From Delphinus delphis (lineage: Eukaryota; Chordata; Mammalia; Artiodactyla; Delphinidae): a DNA stretch of 64,000 nt. The position numbers were made by a program, and so were the translations under genes. Shown piece by piece: positions 36,930-49,604 of the stretch (positions are counted from its first letter, which is position 1; each line of letters begins with the position of its first letter). The notes under the pieces are model-generated. The model made no database searches, had not been told where the DNA came from, and saw nothing but the letters and a program-made list of their open reading frames with translations. The stretch lies in contig NC_082691.1 of NCBI RefSeq assembly GCF_949987515.2, forward strand, positions 57,650,740-57,714,739, read 5' to 3'.

Positions 36930-37335
36930 AATTTCAACAAATTCCAAAGAGCTGATATCATAGAGACAGTGTTGTCTGTCCGGAATAATGTAAAAATTAT
37001 AAACCAATAATAAACATGAGAACAAAAATAAAAGACCTATTTTGGGAAAGGAAAAAATAGACACCTAAATAATTCTTGGATTAAAGAATAACTCATATGA
37101 CTTTATCATTTGCTTTTGTCACTTAATAATCTATCATAAACATTTCTCATATACCTTTAAAATATGTTCTAAAATATGGTTTTTCAGGGCAGCATGATAT
37201 TCTAAAATATGGATGACAATTTATTTAACCAATCACTTATTTAGGCACTAAATCTAATGTAAATTTAGAATTTACATTATTCTCAATTTTCAACTATTAT
37301 AACTAGTGCTATAATGAACTTGAAACTTGAAACAT
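36930..37335. mobile_element. old L1 remnants, two orientations
   Basis: At 36930-37085 the plus strand has words of the L1 ORF2 endonuclease region (tcaacaaattccaaagagctgatatcatag, then attcttggattaaagaataac). At 37090-37335 the reverse strand has old L1 3' words (catgatattctaaaatatgg, caatttatttaaccaatcac, tataactagtgctataatgaac). Both are fully decayed. The 250 bp before 36930 may belong with the first piece. Confidence 0.5.
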
Positions 37336-37596
37336 TACTATTTTTACTTCATTGTTCACAAATATATTTTGCACCATTAAGTTCTTCTTCTGTTTCCTAA
37401 TTAGAATGCTCCCAATTGGAGACCAGCTATACAACAACTTCATCTGAAGGAAGAATAGCCATAATTTTGAACAAAGAAAGAAACCCTGCATTGTAGATCT
37501 TTCTACAAATATTGGATTGCTCCAGGAAAACATCAAGCCAGGTGATAATGGTTTGTATCACCATTTTAGAAAGAATTAAGAAAACAGCAGTACTGA

Positions 37597-37711
37597 GAGT
37601 TCCCTGGTGGCCTAGTGGTTAGGATCCCGGGCTTTCCCTGCTGGCCTGTGTTCAATCCCTGGTTGGGGAACTGAGATCCCGCAAGCCGCGTGACACAGCC
37701 AAAAAAAAAAA
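37597..37711 (+). mobile_element. short tRNA-derived SINE (CHR-related)
   Basis: Short SINE: gttccctggtggcctagtgg, a B-box-like gtgttcaatccctggttgg, actgagatcccgcaagccgcg and an A tail. The flanks acagcagtac and acagggcagtac are a degraded target duplication. Confidence 0.85.
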
Positions 37712-38124
37712 CAGGGCAGTACAGATACTGCATTACCAGATGTCACCCTTATTATTTGTAGATCTCACTCGTCAATATATACATAAGAGATGTCGAGTTA
37801 TTTCCTCTGCAGGCTGCCTCTAAATTGAAGTAAAAACTATATTACCGAAGCTGGGCCAGCTAGAACAACAAGAACAATACATCAAACAACAACATTAGTT
37901 TCATTTAACACCGGGAAAACAAGCGTTTCTAGATAACTACATATCATGGAAGACAATTCTGGAAACAGGAAATAAATGGGTGAAACTAAAATGAAGAAAA
38001 TTGGACAAGCTTCATCAGGACTGAAAATACTGGCAGTTCCAGAGCAGGGATATTAGCTGAATAATGAGGTGAGATGCATGTGAATATTGACACAGTCCAC
38101 ACTGCCTGAACTCAGGGAAGCAGC
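37712..38124. other. no recognised feature
   Basis: I see no repeat or gene here. Confidence 0.45.
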
Positions 38125-38375
38125 ATGAAGTGCCTGTTAAAAGCCCACGCTCGAATCAAAATGCCTTGGCTTCATTTTAGTGGTAGAGCTGGGTGGCCTT
38201 GGCCAAGTTCACCAGCCCTCGGTCTCTACATCTCTAAAGTGGCTCTAATAACATCTTGTACCTCTTAGGGATGCTCTGAGAATTGAATGCAAAAACCAGT
38301 GTAAATAAAGGGTTTAGCATAGTGCCTAGCATATTTGTGTGTGCTCAGTGAGTGTTAGCCATCATTACATGAACT
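38125..38375 (+). repeat. MIR SINE
   Basis: Plus-strand MIR: gtagagctgggtggccttggccaagttcac, cggtctctacatctctaaagtgg, atgctctgagaattgaatg and tagtgcctagcatatttg. Confidence 0.75.
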
Positions 38376-41300
38376 TCAAGAGATTAAGAAAAGCCACGTG
38401 GCTAGTTGAGAAACAGGAGTAGGAACTAGATGTTTTTATTATGCCTCTGTGATAAACTCTGTAGTCATTTTAACACAAGGATGTAAACTGGGTTCTACAA
38501 ACCACTTTGAAAACATTCTAAATTCTGAAGTACTATGAATCTGTGTGCAAGTTTCTAGCTTAGATTTTAGTCACTAAGATAGATATTTAATTTGTCATGG
38601 CCAGACTCATCGTGGAACTGAGACCTTTAGGCATGGGTGCAGTTAGGCCAGTGACTTGGAGGGACATGAGACCAAGGTCACCTGGGCCACCCCTGATAGG
38701 CTGCCTCTAATTGGAAGTTGACTGCATTCTTTCAAATGGTGAAGATACAGATGCACTCTCCGTGATTTGGCAAAAAATAATAGAGTTGATTTATATTTGC
38801 CAAATGCATTCCCTTGATAATGGCTAGATGCCAAAACAGTGTTTTCTGTTTTGTTTTGTTTTTTTAAGGATTTGACTTTGAAATATGGAAATTCCCATGC
38901 TGAGAGGCCACTCAGTAAGAACGGATGATCCTGAATAATTACCAACAACTGAGAGTTCCTCTCCACCGAGTTCATAAAACCCTTCCAATTGGAGATGGCT
39001 TCAATTTCCTTTTAGTCAGAAGTCAGCCTGTCTATAATGGACCATTTTTTAACTTCATCATTTCCCCAGTAAGTGTTTTAAAGCGTCCTATTTATTCGCA
39101 AAACTAACCAATAGGTAATCATCTTTTCATTTTGAAAGCAAGTCTGGTTTCTTTGCTCTCAAATCTTAGAAATTATGCATGGGCAAGGTTTATATTTCCA
39201 GAGATTTTTACCTTGGGGGGAAAAACATCTGACCCCAAATGCTGCTTATGGAGTAACTGTCTCCCCCTGAAAAGGGACATCTTTCTGCATGGAAATGAGG
39301 GGGAAGTGAAGTGGATGTTCTAGGGCTTTCTCTTTGGCCTCTCAGTGTGGTTAGGTCCATTCTACGCTACTAGTTATCGGCTGGATACTTCGCCTGGGCA
39401 GAGAAATGTATTGTCTATTTTAATGCTGACCTATGATGTTTTATTCACATTTTAAATCTTTTATCGCCTGAGGCTCCCGTGAGATTTTTGCCTTTTGTTA
39501 GCATTTTTTCTGATTGGTATTGATTCTCTATTTTGCCAAAGGGTTAGGAAAACTCCTGCCCTGTTGGCATGAATGCAAAAAATCTTGACTGCTGTTTTCC
39601 TCCCCACAAGAGAAGTATCTGTATCCATTTAATTATGTAGTTGATTTTTAAAGCAAGAACGAAAGAAGCAGGGATCATCTTTCATTTAAATTCAGCTTAG
39701 TATGTTCTCAGAATGTTAAACATTCTCAGTTCCTTCAGTTATTGCAATGGGTGTCCTCATCTAAAAAAAATCAGTGCCTTTGGTTTTACCTAGTCTAATG
39801 TCACAAGATTTTATTGTGTACTGTTTCCTTTCTACAGATAGAAATAGAGTCCATAACCTCAAATACTGTCAAAAAGAAATAAACGTGCTCTGTGGGAAAA
39901 GTAATAACTCTTAGACATTCCAGTGGCAGAATAAATCCCATACGTTTCATCGGACGTAGCCTGCATAGAATGGTGACCTCAACTGCCTTAAACACCCAAA
40001 CAGAAGTAGCTCCTGCATTTTATATCTAGAGGATACCAATGTGTTCTCTAGCAATTGAATTTTAATATAATAAAAAGTGTTATACACAGGTAAGATCAAT
40101 AGAGAATAGGCAGGAGTATTTCTAATAATTCATGTTGTCAAAGGCCAAAATGTATGTATCCAAAGACAGTTGACTAGACTGGACAGAAATGTTTTTTCAA
40201 TAGGGAATGACCTGCACTGGGCCACCCAGAGTTCCAAACCTCATGGTGCTTCCTACCCCACAACAGCCTTCCCTTCACACATAGGCATCCCCATCTGTGG
40301 ACTTGGTTTTCCAGGAGCCTCCAGTTTTTGGAAGTCCGAAGCTCTGAAACTTCAGTTTACTGGATGGTACTGTGGCAATTTCAAAGACTTCTTGGGTGGA
40401 GGAGTTACAAGGGAGAAGCCTGAAGATTAGAGGCCGAATCCTCCTGCTGACGCAGAGGAGATTCCTTTGCACACATGGAAGGGAAGTTGCCAGGCTGCTT
40501 CTGTCTTTGCTCACCTCCACCCCAAGGAGCAGACTCAGATCTTGGGCTCTCTGGGAATGGTGAAATGTTCACAGCGTGGCCTACGGCTCCCAGTTCTTCT
40601 GGGTCTCTCCCCAAAAGCTGCAGCAGCGAAGTACAGAGGTGAGGCCTATGTTGGCTCCAGGATAGGCCGTTGACTCCGATGCCTGCTGCTTCTCCAGCCT
40701 CTCCTGGAAGCAGGAAATGCCAGGATACTCCCTTCTGGGGGCAACTCCAATGTCTCTGCCAGTTTTGGGGAGCTCTGGCCCTCCCTTCAAAGGAAAAGGT
40801 TGAGTCCTCTAATGTATAGTGGAAAGCGGGGCACAGAGATCTGAGCAGAGCTGGGAAAACAAGCATGAATGTTTCTACCCACATCTACCAGACAGATGTG
40901 GCTCCAAATGTGTGGGTTGAAGCCACAGAAGTGCCGGGGGAGACGCGTTACGAGTGATGCTTTCCTGCTATTTTGCAAAATTTTTTGATTGTGACTTAAC
41001 TGTGGTCCAGCCTTACTAGTTTGACTGCAGGTTACAATTTTTACCGAGCCCAGAAGCCCTGGGAAAACATACCTGCCCAACGGAAGGGCCTCACGTCCTC
41101 CCCTACCTCCATAGTTATTCCTGAAAATCCCCAATTAGTGTCCCATTTTCTCAGAAACAAACACACCCGGGTTTTCCAGGGTGTGGCATCCTTGTGGGAG
41201 CCCTTGAGCCACTAGAGAGACGAGCTGCCTCCTGGCCTCGGTTGTTGTGCCCCCAAAAGAGCACAGTTTCTCGGCCACACTACTGGGCACCATTGCCCCT

Positions 41301-41479
41301 CAGTCCACCAGATGCTAACCCTGCTTTCCTGACAGAAATCCAGAGATGCCCATATCACCAAATTAGGTCTTAACCCTCACAAGGGTCCACACTGGAAAAC
41401 AATCCTTTCCACATCTGCCTGCACCCACTCTCTCCATAAGAGTCTCTGAAGCTCTTGCACTTTGGCAAAGATGGAATTT
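38376..41479. other. 3.1 kb without recognised repeats
   Basis: I see no interspersed repeat, gene or RNA. The 159-codon open frame on the minus strand at 40405-40884 has no domain, signal peptide or family features and is probably chance in a locally G+C-richer stretch. Confidence 0.45.
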
Positions 41480-41640
41480 GCCTGGAGAGTCTGTTAGAAA
41501 TGGAAGTTCCTGTCCCCCACCCCCACCCCCGCAGCCCCACCAGAGATCCTAATCCAGTAGTTTTGATGAGCTGCTTTTAAACAAGCTCCGCAGATGATTC
41601 TGAAGCAGGCAGTCTGGATGACACTTCGAAAAACCAGTTG
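41480..41640. mobile_element. hAT-Charlie-type short DNA element
   Basis: The pattern ctgttagaaatggaagttcc, a C-rich gccccaccagag centre, atcctaatccagtagttttg and caagctccgcagatgattctgaagcaggc is that of a MER-class hAT element. The exact family is uncertain and both ends are diverged. Confidence 0.6.
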
Positions 41641-42511
41641 ACTAGACTAGACAGAAATGGTAGAGAACATGTGATGGTGAGTAACACACACTAGGTTTTA
41701 TATGGAGAGGAAGCCAGAGAGCATTTGGAGAAACTCCATAGTAAAGAATGTGGTGGGTAAGAATGGTTAGTACGTATAGGGCTAAGAGAGTAGAAAAGAA
41801 ATAGAAAGCATTAAGATGGCAACCCTGGGAAGCAATCAGAACTCAGGGATTGTACAGGAAATTAGTGCAGCTCCACCAGCCCCAGCTTCTTCCCACTCAC
41901 AGACAGCGCACCAGGAAAGAATCCAGTGACCACCTCCTTCCCACTAACCAAGTCCTTCTATGTGCTTTTTCAAGCCAGCCAAACACAGCCAGCAGAAAAG
42001 CCGTATCTGTTGGAATGTTCCGTCATATGAAGGGGGAAATGACAACCTTAATGCAAAGCAGTTTTAACATGGCATTTCCAATGTGTCTTTTCACCTGTGA
42101 TGGAACCTTAGCTATTTGTGCAGCTAACCCTCTGCTGCCAGCACCCTCACTCCACCCTCCTCTTCCCATCACTCTTTAATCCATCTTATCCTCTCTATGA
42201 CCAGAGTAGAGAATGGCTCCCTGTAGACTAGAAAACAGGCCTGAAAGAAGGAAAAGACAAGTTGAGTTGGGAGGATTGGCATTGTTTCACATCCCAGAAC
42301 ACACTCAATGTACGGAAAAGTGGTTTTTCATCTCTCCCAGAACTGGATGAGCACAGAGACACATAGTTGCCCCCCCCATTCCTCTCTCTTTGTGCAGGAC
42401 ATTGTGATTGATTCTTACCAATAGCCACTCACCCCCAGGCCACTCACCCCCTCAGCCACTTAACACATGGCATTCCTGTCCAGCCCAAATTGTGTCCAAA
42501 GTTTTTCCCAT
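41641..42511. other. no recognised feature
   Basis: I see no repeat or gene; the open frame at 41850-42179 has no family features. Confidence 0.45.
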
Positions 42512-42526
42512 AAGACTAGAGCAGTG

Positions 42527-42640
42527 CAGGAAATTTCCTGGTAGTCCAGTGGTTAGGACTCCGTGCTTTCACTGCCCGGGTTTGATCCCCGGTCGGGTAA
42601 CTAAGATCCCACAAGCCACGTGGCACGGCCAAAAAAAAGA
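42527..42640 (+). mobile_element. short tRNA-derived SINE (CHR-related)
   Basis: Short SINE: aaatttcctggtagtccagtgg, a B-box-like gggtttgatccccggtcgg, aagatcccacaagccacgtggcacggcc and an A-rich tail. Target duplication aagactaga at 42512-42520 and 42641-42649. Confidence 0.87.
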
Positions 42641-42649
42641 AAGACTAGA

Positions 42650-42972
42650 CTCAGTGTTGTACAGTAGAAACATAAAGCATGCCACAAATGTAATTTTAAG
42701 TTTTCCAGTAGACACATCTTAAAAAGTGAAAAGAAACAGGTGAAATTAATTTTTAAAATATATTTATGTAACCCAATATATCCAAAATATTATCATTCAA
42801 ACACATAATCAATATAAAAATTATTGAGATACTTTACATTCCTTTATTTCATACAAAGTCTTCAAAATTTAGCGTGCTTTTTACACTTATAGCAAATGTC
42901 AATTTGGAATAGTCATATTTCAGGTATTTAATAGCCACATGTGGTTACTACTACCATAATGGACAGTATAAG
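42650..42972. mobile_element. longer hAT-like element related to those at 1.2 and 63.4 kb
   Basis: It ends tagccacatgtggttactactaccataatggacag, matching the right ends of the two short copies. The interior is longer and different (gaaacaggtgaaattaattt, aacccaatatatccaaaatattatc, tttggaatagtcatatttcagg). I infer a family with alternative interiors. Confidence 0.6.
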
Positions 42973-43774
42973 GCTAGAGGGTAGGACTTTAATCCCATGT
43001 TTTAAAATGGGATGGACAGAAGGGGGTATTCCAGGCTATGATAAGAAAACATATCACCCCTGTGGTTGCTGGCAGCCACCTTAGGACCATGAGGTGATCC
43101 AGACTGTATCCTTTTCCTCTATTACTTAAGTCATTTTGAGTCTGCCTTCCTGTTAAATGCAGCAAAAACATGCTAATCTACATACCCCTCCCATCCATGT
43201 TCTTGCCACGAAGGAGTGTTCCAGCCCTTGGTGTGATGGATTTACTTGCCCTCCCAAGCAAATGGATACAAGCCAAACACATTTCTCCTCCGGGTTATAA
43301 ATTGGGAGAGCCAATAAAACTCTAAGCCACCTATTTCCCTGAAGAGTTACTATTTTTACTGTTGTTTAAATACTACTGCAGTTGATCTGTTCTTAACGAA
43401 GTTAAGGTAGCACTTCATATTTAATATTTTAGAAGCAAAAGTAGACTCATTTCCTCTAAGTGCTGTTTCAAACAAAATGAGTCCATTGTTAAATATAGAC
43501 ATAATCACAATAAAATAAAATCACTTAGGTCTAAAATAAAATTGATTAGTGCAAACTTGATGGAGTTACATAGACAGGAAGAGTCCCTCCAAAGTCTTAG
43601 ATGCAAAAGTTGCATGGAAGTCTGAAACTGAAATACAAGTAGTGGGAAAGTGTTTACTGATGGTATCACACCTGGGGTGAAATGATGCCAACAGCTCACT
43701 ACTTTTTCCTGCAAAATTACCAGAATAAATAAATGTCAATAGTGCTATTTAAACATGTACAAAACACTTACATT
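42973..43774. other. mostly unrecognised DNA
   Basis: A possible old LTR-like remnant with an aataaa word (gccaataaaactctaag) lies at about 43090-43340. Nothing else is recognised. Confidence 0.35.
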
Positions 43775-45358
43775 AAAAGGAAGAAAGATCTAAACAACGT
43801 AAATTTATACCAGAAAGAACTATAAAAAGAATAAACTAAAATTTAAGCTAGCAGAAGGAAGAAAATAATAAAGAGTAGAGATAAACAAAATAAAGAATAG
43901 AAAAATCAACTAAATCAAGAGTTTGTTCTTCGAAAATTCAACAAAATTGACAAAACTTTAGCCAAATTGACTAAGAATAAGAGAGATGACTCAGCCAAAA
44001 CCAGAAATGAAACAAGAGACAGTACAGCTGATTCTATAGAAATATAAAAGATTATAAGAGAGTACTTTAAACATTTGTAGGCCAACAAATTAGATAACCT
44101 AGATTAAATGGATGAATTCCTAGAAACAAAAAAGCTACCAAGACTGAATTATGAAGAAATAGAAAATCTGAACAGACCTATAATTACTAAGGAAATTGAA
44201 ACTGTAATCAAAAAAACTCCCAACAAAGAAAAGTTTGGGACCAGAAACCTGTTTTAACTAATAAATAAGTTCCAAAAAATTTCAGGATAAAAAAATCAAC
44301 ATTCAAAAAACCAGTTGTTTCTAAATGCCTACAGTAAACAACTGGAAAAGGAAATTAAAAAAACAATTCCATTTACAATGGCATCAAAAACAATAAAATA
44401 CTTAGGAATAAACTTAAGGAGGTAAAAGACTTGTATACTGAAAACTACAAAACATTACTGAAAGGAATTAAAGAAGACACCGATAAATGGAAAGACAAAC
44501 TATGTTCGTGGATTGGAAAACCTAATATTATTAAGATTCAATAGTATCCAAAGATAGATTCAGTGCAATCTCTATCAAAATTCCAATAGAAATAGAAAAA
44601 TCCATCTTAAAATTCATATGGAATTTCAAGGGACCCTGAATAGTCAAAACAATCTTAAAAAAAAAATTCTTGATTTCAAAACTTACTGCAAAGTGACAGT
44701 ACTCAAAAAATTGTGGTACTTGCATAAAGACAGACATATAGAGATGTATAGAGAACCCAGAGATAAACTCTAACATTTATGGCCAAATGATTTTCAACAA
44801 GGATACCAAGACAGTTCAATGGAGAAAGGGCATTCTTTTCTACAAATGGTGTTGGGAAAACTGGATATTGAAGAGATATTTGTACACCCATGTTCATAGA
44901 AGCATTATACACAATAGCCAAGGAGTAGCAGCAGTCCAAGTGTCCATGGACAGATGAATAGATAAATAAAATATGAAATACACATATAATAGAATATTAT
45001 TCAGCTTTAAAAAGGAAGGAAACTTGGATGCATGCTACAATATGGATGAACCTTGAGGACACTATGCTAAGCAAAATAAGCCAATCACAAGGAGACATAA
45101 GATTCCACTTATCTGAGTTATTAGAGTAATAAAATTCTTATAGACAGAAAGTAGAATGGTGGTTGCCAGGGGCTAGAGGTAGGGGAATGGAGAGTTACTG
45201 TTTAATGGATACAAAGTTTCAGTTTTGCAAGAGAAAAAGATTTCTGGAGATGGATAGTGGTGATAGTTGTGTAACTACGTAAATGCCACTGAACTGTATT
45301 CTTAAAATAGCTAAGATGGTAAATTTTATGTTAGGTGTATTTTATCACAATTTTTTAA
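43775..45358 (+). mobile_element. decayed L1, internally deleted
   Basis: Plus-strand L1 remains in order: ORF2 linker words (agcagaaggaagaaaataataaagag, attgacaaaactttagcc, tagataacctagattaaatggatgaattcc), reverse transcriptase and C-terminal words (aaaatacttaggaataaac, gaaaactacaaaacattactg, gttcgtggattgg), then 3' untranslated words (gaatggtggttgccaggggctagagg, gatggatagtggtgatagttgtg). Jumps near 44270 and 44870 show internal losses. Every frame is broken by stops, so no protein is made. Confidence 0.85.
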
Positions 45359-45599
45359 AGCTTCAAATCAAGTCTTAGTTCCTATAAGACTCAATCATCG
45401 TAATTCAATAAGTCCATTTCAAATATTTACTTTGTTTTTTGTCTTGACCCTTAATCAGAGCTAGTACTCCTTTAAAATATGGAGGAGCCCAAACAAGATG
45501 TTTATACAAACTCCAGACAGAAACAATATAGTCCCCAAACCTGGATTATTTTCTCAGGAAAATTCCTGACCTCTAACACATCAACATCTTCCTCTTTAT

Positions 45600-45905
45600 A
45601 TCCGTGTACCTTATTCAATCAACATTTATTGAGTGACGATTATGAGCTGGGCATCAGGATACAAGGAAAATCAGGGATTGAATCTATCAGTTTTCCTTAC
45701 AAGAAGCTACACTTGAGCTAGATCTTGAAGGATAAGTAGAATTTGCCAAGTTGCAAAAGATGGGGAAAAGCTTTCTTAAAAGTAGAAACAGCAGGTACCA
45801 AGGTATTTAGCTGTGAAAGGGCAGGGTCCATCCTGGGAAATCGGAGACATTTCAATGTGACTGAATCACTAGGTGGATGGCATGGAGTGTGGAGGCATGA
45901 AGCCA
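45600..45905 (+). repeat. fragment of the ancient repeat seen at 31.4 kb
   Basis: It opens attcaatcaacatttattgagtgacg...gagctgggcatcaggatac, then has cagatcttgaaggataag-like and gaaacagcaggtaccaagg words that parallel the larger element. The match is by eye. Confidence 0.4.
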
Positions 45906-46399
45906 GTGAGACAGGTTTCCTGCTCTCTGCCTTTCCAATATAATGAAGGGTTACCTCTGGGCATTTTGCATGCAGTTCAGCAGTAGTAGAACTAGGTATT
46001 TGTCTCTCTGGTGTTGGGCAAAGACACGAGGAAAAGCATCTTGGGCCAGGCACAGAAAATGCCTGCACACATGCCACCACTCCCTACTTCCAACTCCACA
46101 GCAGGCATGACTAATCAATGATAGCACTGTTTCCCTCCGAGGCCACACAAGGTCTCAGTACCCTTTTCACAGTTCCCAGACAGGTATACCAATGGATTGG
46201 GAGGGCACATTAGATAAAACAAGTTTCACATCCCTGTCTGAGGGAACAGCTTTTTTGCATGGTTTGGCTAAACCATGTCGAATATACAGCAAACAAAATC
46301 TTTCTCATTGTCAGCTTTTAGGAGTTTATGGTTTAAAGCTAGAATATGTAGATAGATCAAGGCTGAATCTTCTCGTGCTGAAGCTTACTTCTAACTTTT

Positions 46400-46640
46400 A
46401 CAAACTTACATTTTTGAGCACCTTCTATATGCCAAGTTGACATTAACACCACACATATTTGCCACATGTACTATTCACAACAATCTAGCAAATCGGGTAT
46501 CTTTATTCCTGTTTAAGACGAGGAAAATGTGACATAAATATCTATATAATCTATCCAAGATCACATGGTTAGAAAGAAGCAAAGTGAGGATTTGAACACC
46601 TATGGCCTTTCTACCACATTGTATTGCCACTGCATTATGC
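46400..46640 (-). repeat. MIR SINE
   Basis: Reverse-strand MIR: tgagcaccttctatatgccaag, attcacaacaatctagc, gacgaggaaaatgtgac, aagatcacatggttag and gaggatttgaacacc. Confidence 0.7.
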
Positions 46641-47829
46641 TAATTAATTACAGAATAGGTACTACTTTATTGTCTCATTTTACATTTAGAGTGTATTTGG
46701 TCAAGAAGTCAAGAGATTGTTCAAAAAATTAAGAATGTTTACAAAGTCAAAAAACAGAAATCAAAGGGATATTGGCCACAAAGTCCGAGGCTGTTTTATG
46801 CATAAAGCTCAACAAAATTTAGTCAGTAGGAAGGTCACATATGACACATAATTGTTTGTCTTGAAAACTTGTGATGCATTCAGAGAAGTTCTTGTTCTGA
46901 GAATCATCATGATATCAACAATTTTTCCCTCTGCAATCAAGTAGGACATGATGCTCCTTCTATTGTCAGCATTCAACTGCTGGGTCCCAGGGGACCATTT
47001 CTTGTCTAAAAAGAGAAACACCAGAAGGTTCTTGCTACCAATGGGTAATTGCTGTTATCTGTACTTGAGTCAAATTGATTTGAATTCAGTACCTGTTCAT
47101 TACTCTGAGGAGAATTTCCTTCTGAGTTGAGGATGTGAAGATGGTTCTTCCCAAAGATCTTACTCTAGGCAAAGTTGACCTTCCCAAGGTGCCTGTCCTA
47201 ACTTATGCATTTATTGGACAATAACTGTATCTGACTTTTTATAGGTCTTTCTTTTGAAAATAAGTTTTATTGCAGCAGAATTATTTTATAATGATTGCAT
47301 TGAATTTTCCATTCCCATGAAAGTATTTGCCATGTACTACTAAAGAGAACACTATTAATATAATTTCTCTAAAAATTTGGATTATTATCCAAGTAGTTTT
47401 CAAATTCTCATCTTATATAAACATTCATCACCACAAATAAATAAAGGGATCTCTCAACATTTCTCCTTACTTTGAAGAAGCTAATGAGTATTTGGCAGGA
47501 AAGCAGTGCAACTCATGTTACTTTCCCTTAGGGCTTCAGGAATAAATATTTTCCACTATCAATAACTACAGTCACAAATGCAATCCAGAAATAATTAAAT
47601 CTGCATTGCAGAGCTGATTAAGACACACCAATGAAGCAGTAAGGAGGACTGGTTTTCTTGCAGAGATGATGAGAATTTATGAAATCAAGGAGTTAAAATG
47701 ATAAATCAGGGGCCACTGGCTCACTCTAAAACCAACCACAGTTAGAGGGGGTACTCCTAGGGTAATGCAACATGCCATAGACTAGGAAAAGAACATTTGT
47801 GTTCACCACCCAGCTCCACCTCTTCTGAT
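46641..47829. other. 1.2 kb without recognised repeats
   Basis: A+T-rich DNA with no repeat or gene recognised. Confidence 0.45.
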
Positions 47830-47975
47830 CCATCTGATTTTGGACTCTGATCAGTGAAATGGAGATGAAAACATCACCCTGCCTTCTACCCCATAGCATT
47901 GCTTGAAGAGCTAATAAGATAATGCATATAATGTGCTCAATTATAAACTGCTCTACTGAAGGCAGAGTTATTTAG
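47830..47975 (+). repeat. MIR SINE, partial
   Basis: Plus-strand partial MIR: tgatcagtgaaatggagatg, catagcattgcttgaagagctaataagataatgc and atgtgctcaattataaac. Confidence 0.55.
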
Positions 47976-49132
47976 ACCTTTGCAAAAACTGTTAGCATTC
48001 ACATTACATTAAGGAATGCTAGAACTTTATATATTCAATTAATCTTTTAATAGTTTGTATTCACGCCTCCATCTCTGTACACCACGACACTTTCTAAAGA
48101 ATGTCTCAACTTTGAAGTTGACAGAGCATGGAGATAAACTCACAAAGGAACTAAAAAACAACCTGCCACATTCCATGGCTAGCCTATAAGTCCTATCACC
48201 CCTGACTGCCTTCATTTACACGATAGATACTTCCTCCAAAATTGCCTATAGAAGGGATATTTTGAAAATCAAATCACATTTTAAATATATAGGGTTAGTT
48301 CATTTTAAAAGAACCTGCAGCAGTAAATCCTTTGGAAAGTGAATTATTATCCTTAATCTATCTGTTGTGTAAATACAGATTTTTATATTTTGGGTTTGCT
48401 TGAACTATATATATACTTGAACTGAAGGGGCCCCAGGAGTGATTTATTCCTCAACTTCAGCTAACAAACTGCTGTTATCAATGCATGATTGCATTGACAG
48501 CAGCAATTGGGATTAAGAAGGAAGGCAGTGGATCGGGCCTCCAGCCATGTGTGGCAATGACTCACTCAGGATTCTAACACACTCCATTGTGGTCCTCAAG
48601 AAGAGGATTTCCACCTGTTTAAACGAAAGGCCATCTTAGTTATAACCACCTAGTATATTACATTAATTTCAAATAACATAGTTTTCTTAACTACTGGCTC
48701 CCAGGGACAGATATTTTATTTCTTATTAAGCATATAACTTACCTGTGTAAAAGTACGACATGCAGTTTATAAGTGCTACGTAAACATGAATTAACAGAAC
48801 AAATATTCAGACAAAAAAACCCAGTAAGCACCTAAAAGATTATGTACTTACTCTAAGGATTCAATAACATTCCTTTATTAATAACTAATTATGCATCACA
48901 TCTAAAACACAAATTCTCAGCCAGACTGAATCAACATTTCAGTAAAACAAATGTTATAAATATGAATGAATGAATGTACATCATTTTATTGAGTCCTCTC
49001 CCTCTTGCATCTTTCTCTTTCCAAAACATTTTATCAATGTGTCCTGCTGAAGAATTGTACACTGGTCTTTCAGCAGGGTAAATCGAGGCACACATTGTTT
49101 TACGGGCACCTGGGATTACCATACCATCAAGT
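47976..49132. other. 1.16 kb without recognised repeats
   Basis: I see no repeat or gene in this A+T-rich DNA. Confidence 0.45.
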
Positions 49133-49450
49133 ATGGTAAGGCAGGCAGACACAGAAAAGACTGCCATAAAGGAAGAAGGTTTTTATACTTACAGAGCCTT
49201 AGAAACAGGAGGCATAGCATGCCATACAGGGCCACGTGGGGAAGCCAAGGGCGAGAATGGTGCTGTTTCCCCAGCCAAAAAGAAGATGGAGAACAAAGAG
49301 GCTGCTGCCCAGGGGGCCAGGGAGGGGCCAAAAGCCAAGGACTCTGCTTCTCCTGAGGGTGTTGCATCCAAGATGGCGCCTGTACCACTGGCCAGGAAGG
49401 CAGAGGCCCCCAAGGGCCTGAGAAGGTCTGGCATTCCCACCAAGTCCTAA
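49133..49450 (+). pseudogene. unrecognised basic Lys/Ala/Pro-rich ORF, possible gene fragment
   Basis: I do not recognise this 105-codon frame. From about residue 32 to the end it is strongly biased to Lys, Ala, Pro, Glu and Gly (for example SPAKKKMENKEAAAQG and KAEAPKGLRRSGIPTKS), like the tails of microtubule- or chromatin-binding proteins. After the stop the same frame shows KKAEAES, as if the original protein ran on. The bias begins near 49227, so the ATG at 49133 is probably not a true start. No promoter, Kozak context or poly(A) tail is evident. It could be an old retrocopy fragment, a single exon or chance in a G+C-rich patch. Confidence 0.25.
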
Positions 49451-49604
49451 TCATCCCAGGTGGCCAGTAAGAAGGCAGAAGCCGAGAGCTAGAGGCATGG
49501 TGGAGAGAGATTGAGATACTACTTTTTTTATTCCCCTAAACACCATCACTCTATTTATTTCACTGTAACCTATGTATCGATAAAGAATTTATCCCCCGCC
49601 ACAC

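Noticed and set aside
40405..40884. A 159-codon open frame on the minus strand
   Set aside because: No domain, splice pattern, signal peptide or conserved motif is visible, and overlapping frames of similar length exist on the other strand.
49133..49450. Calling the basic frame a functional gene
   Set aside because: No start context, promoter, splice evidence or recognisable family was found. It is listed only as an unrecognised possible fragment.
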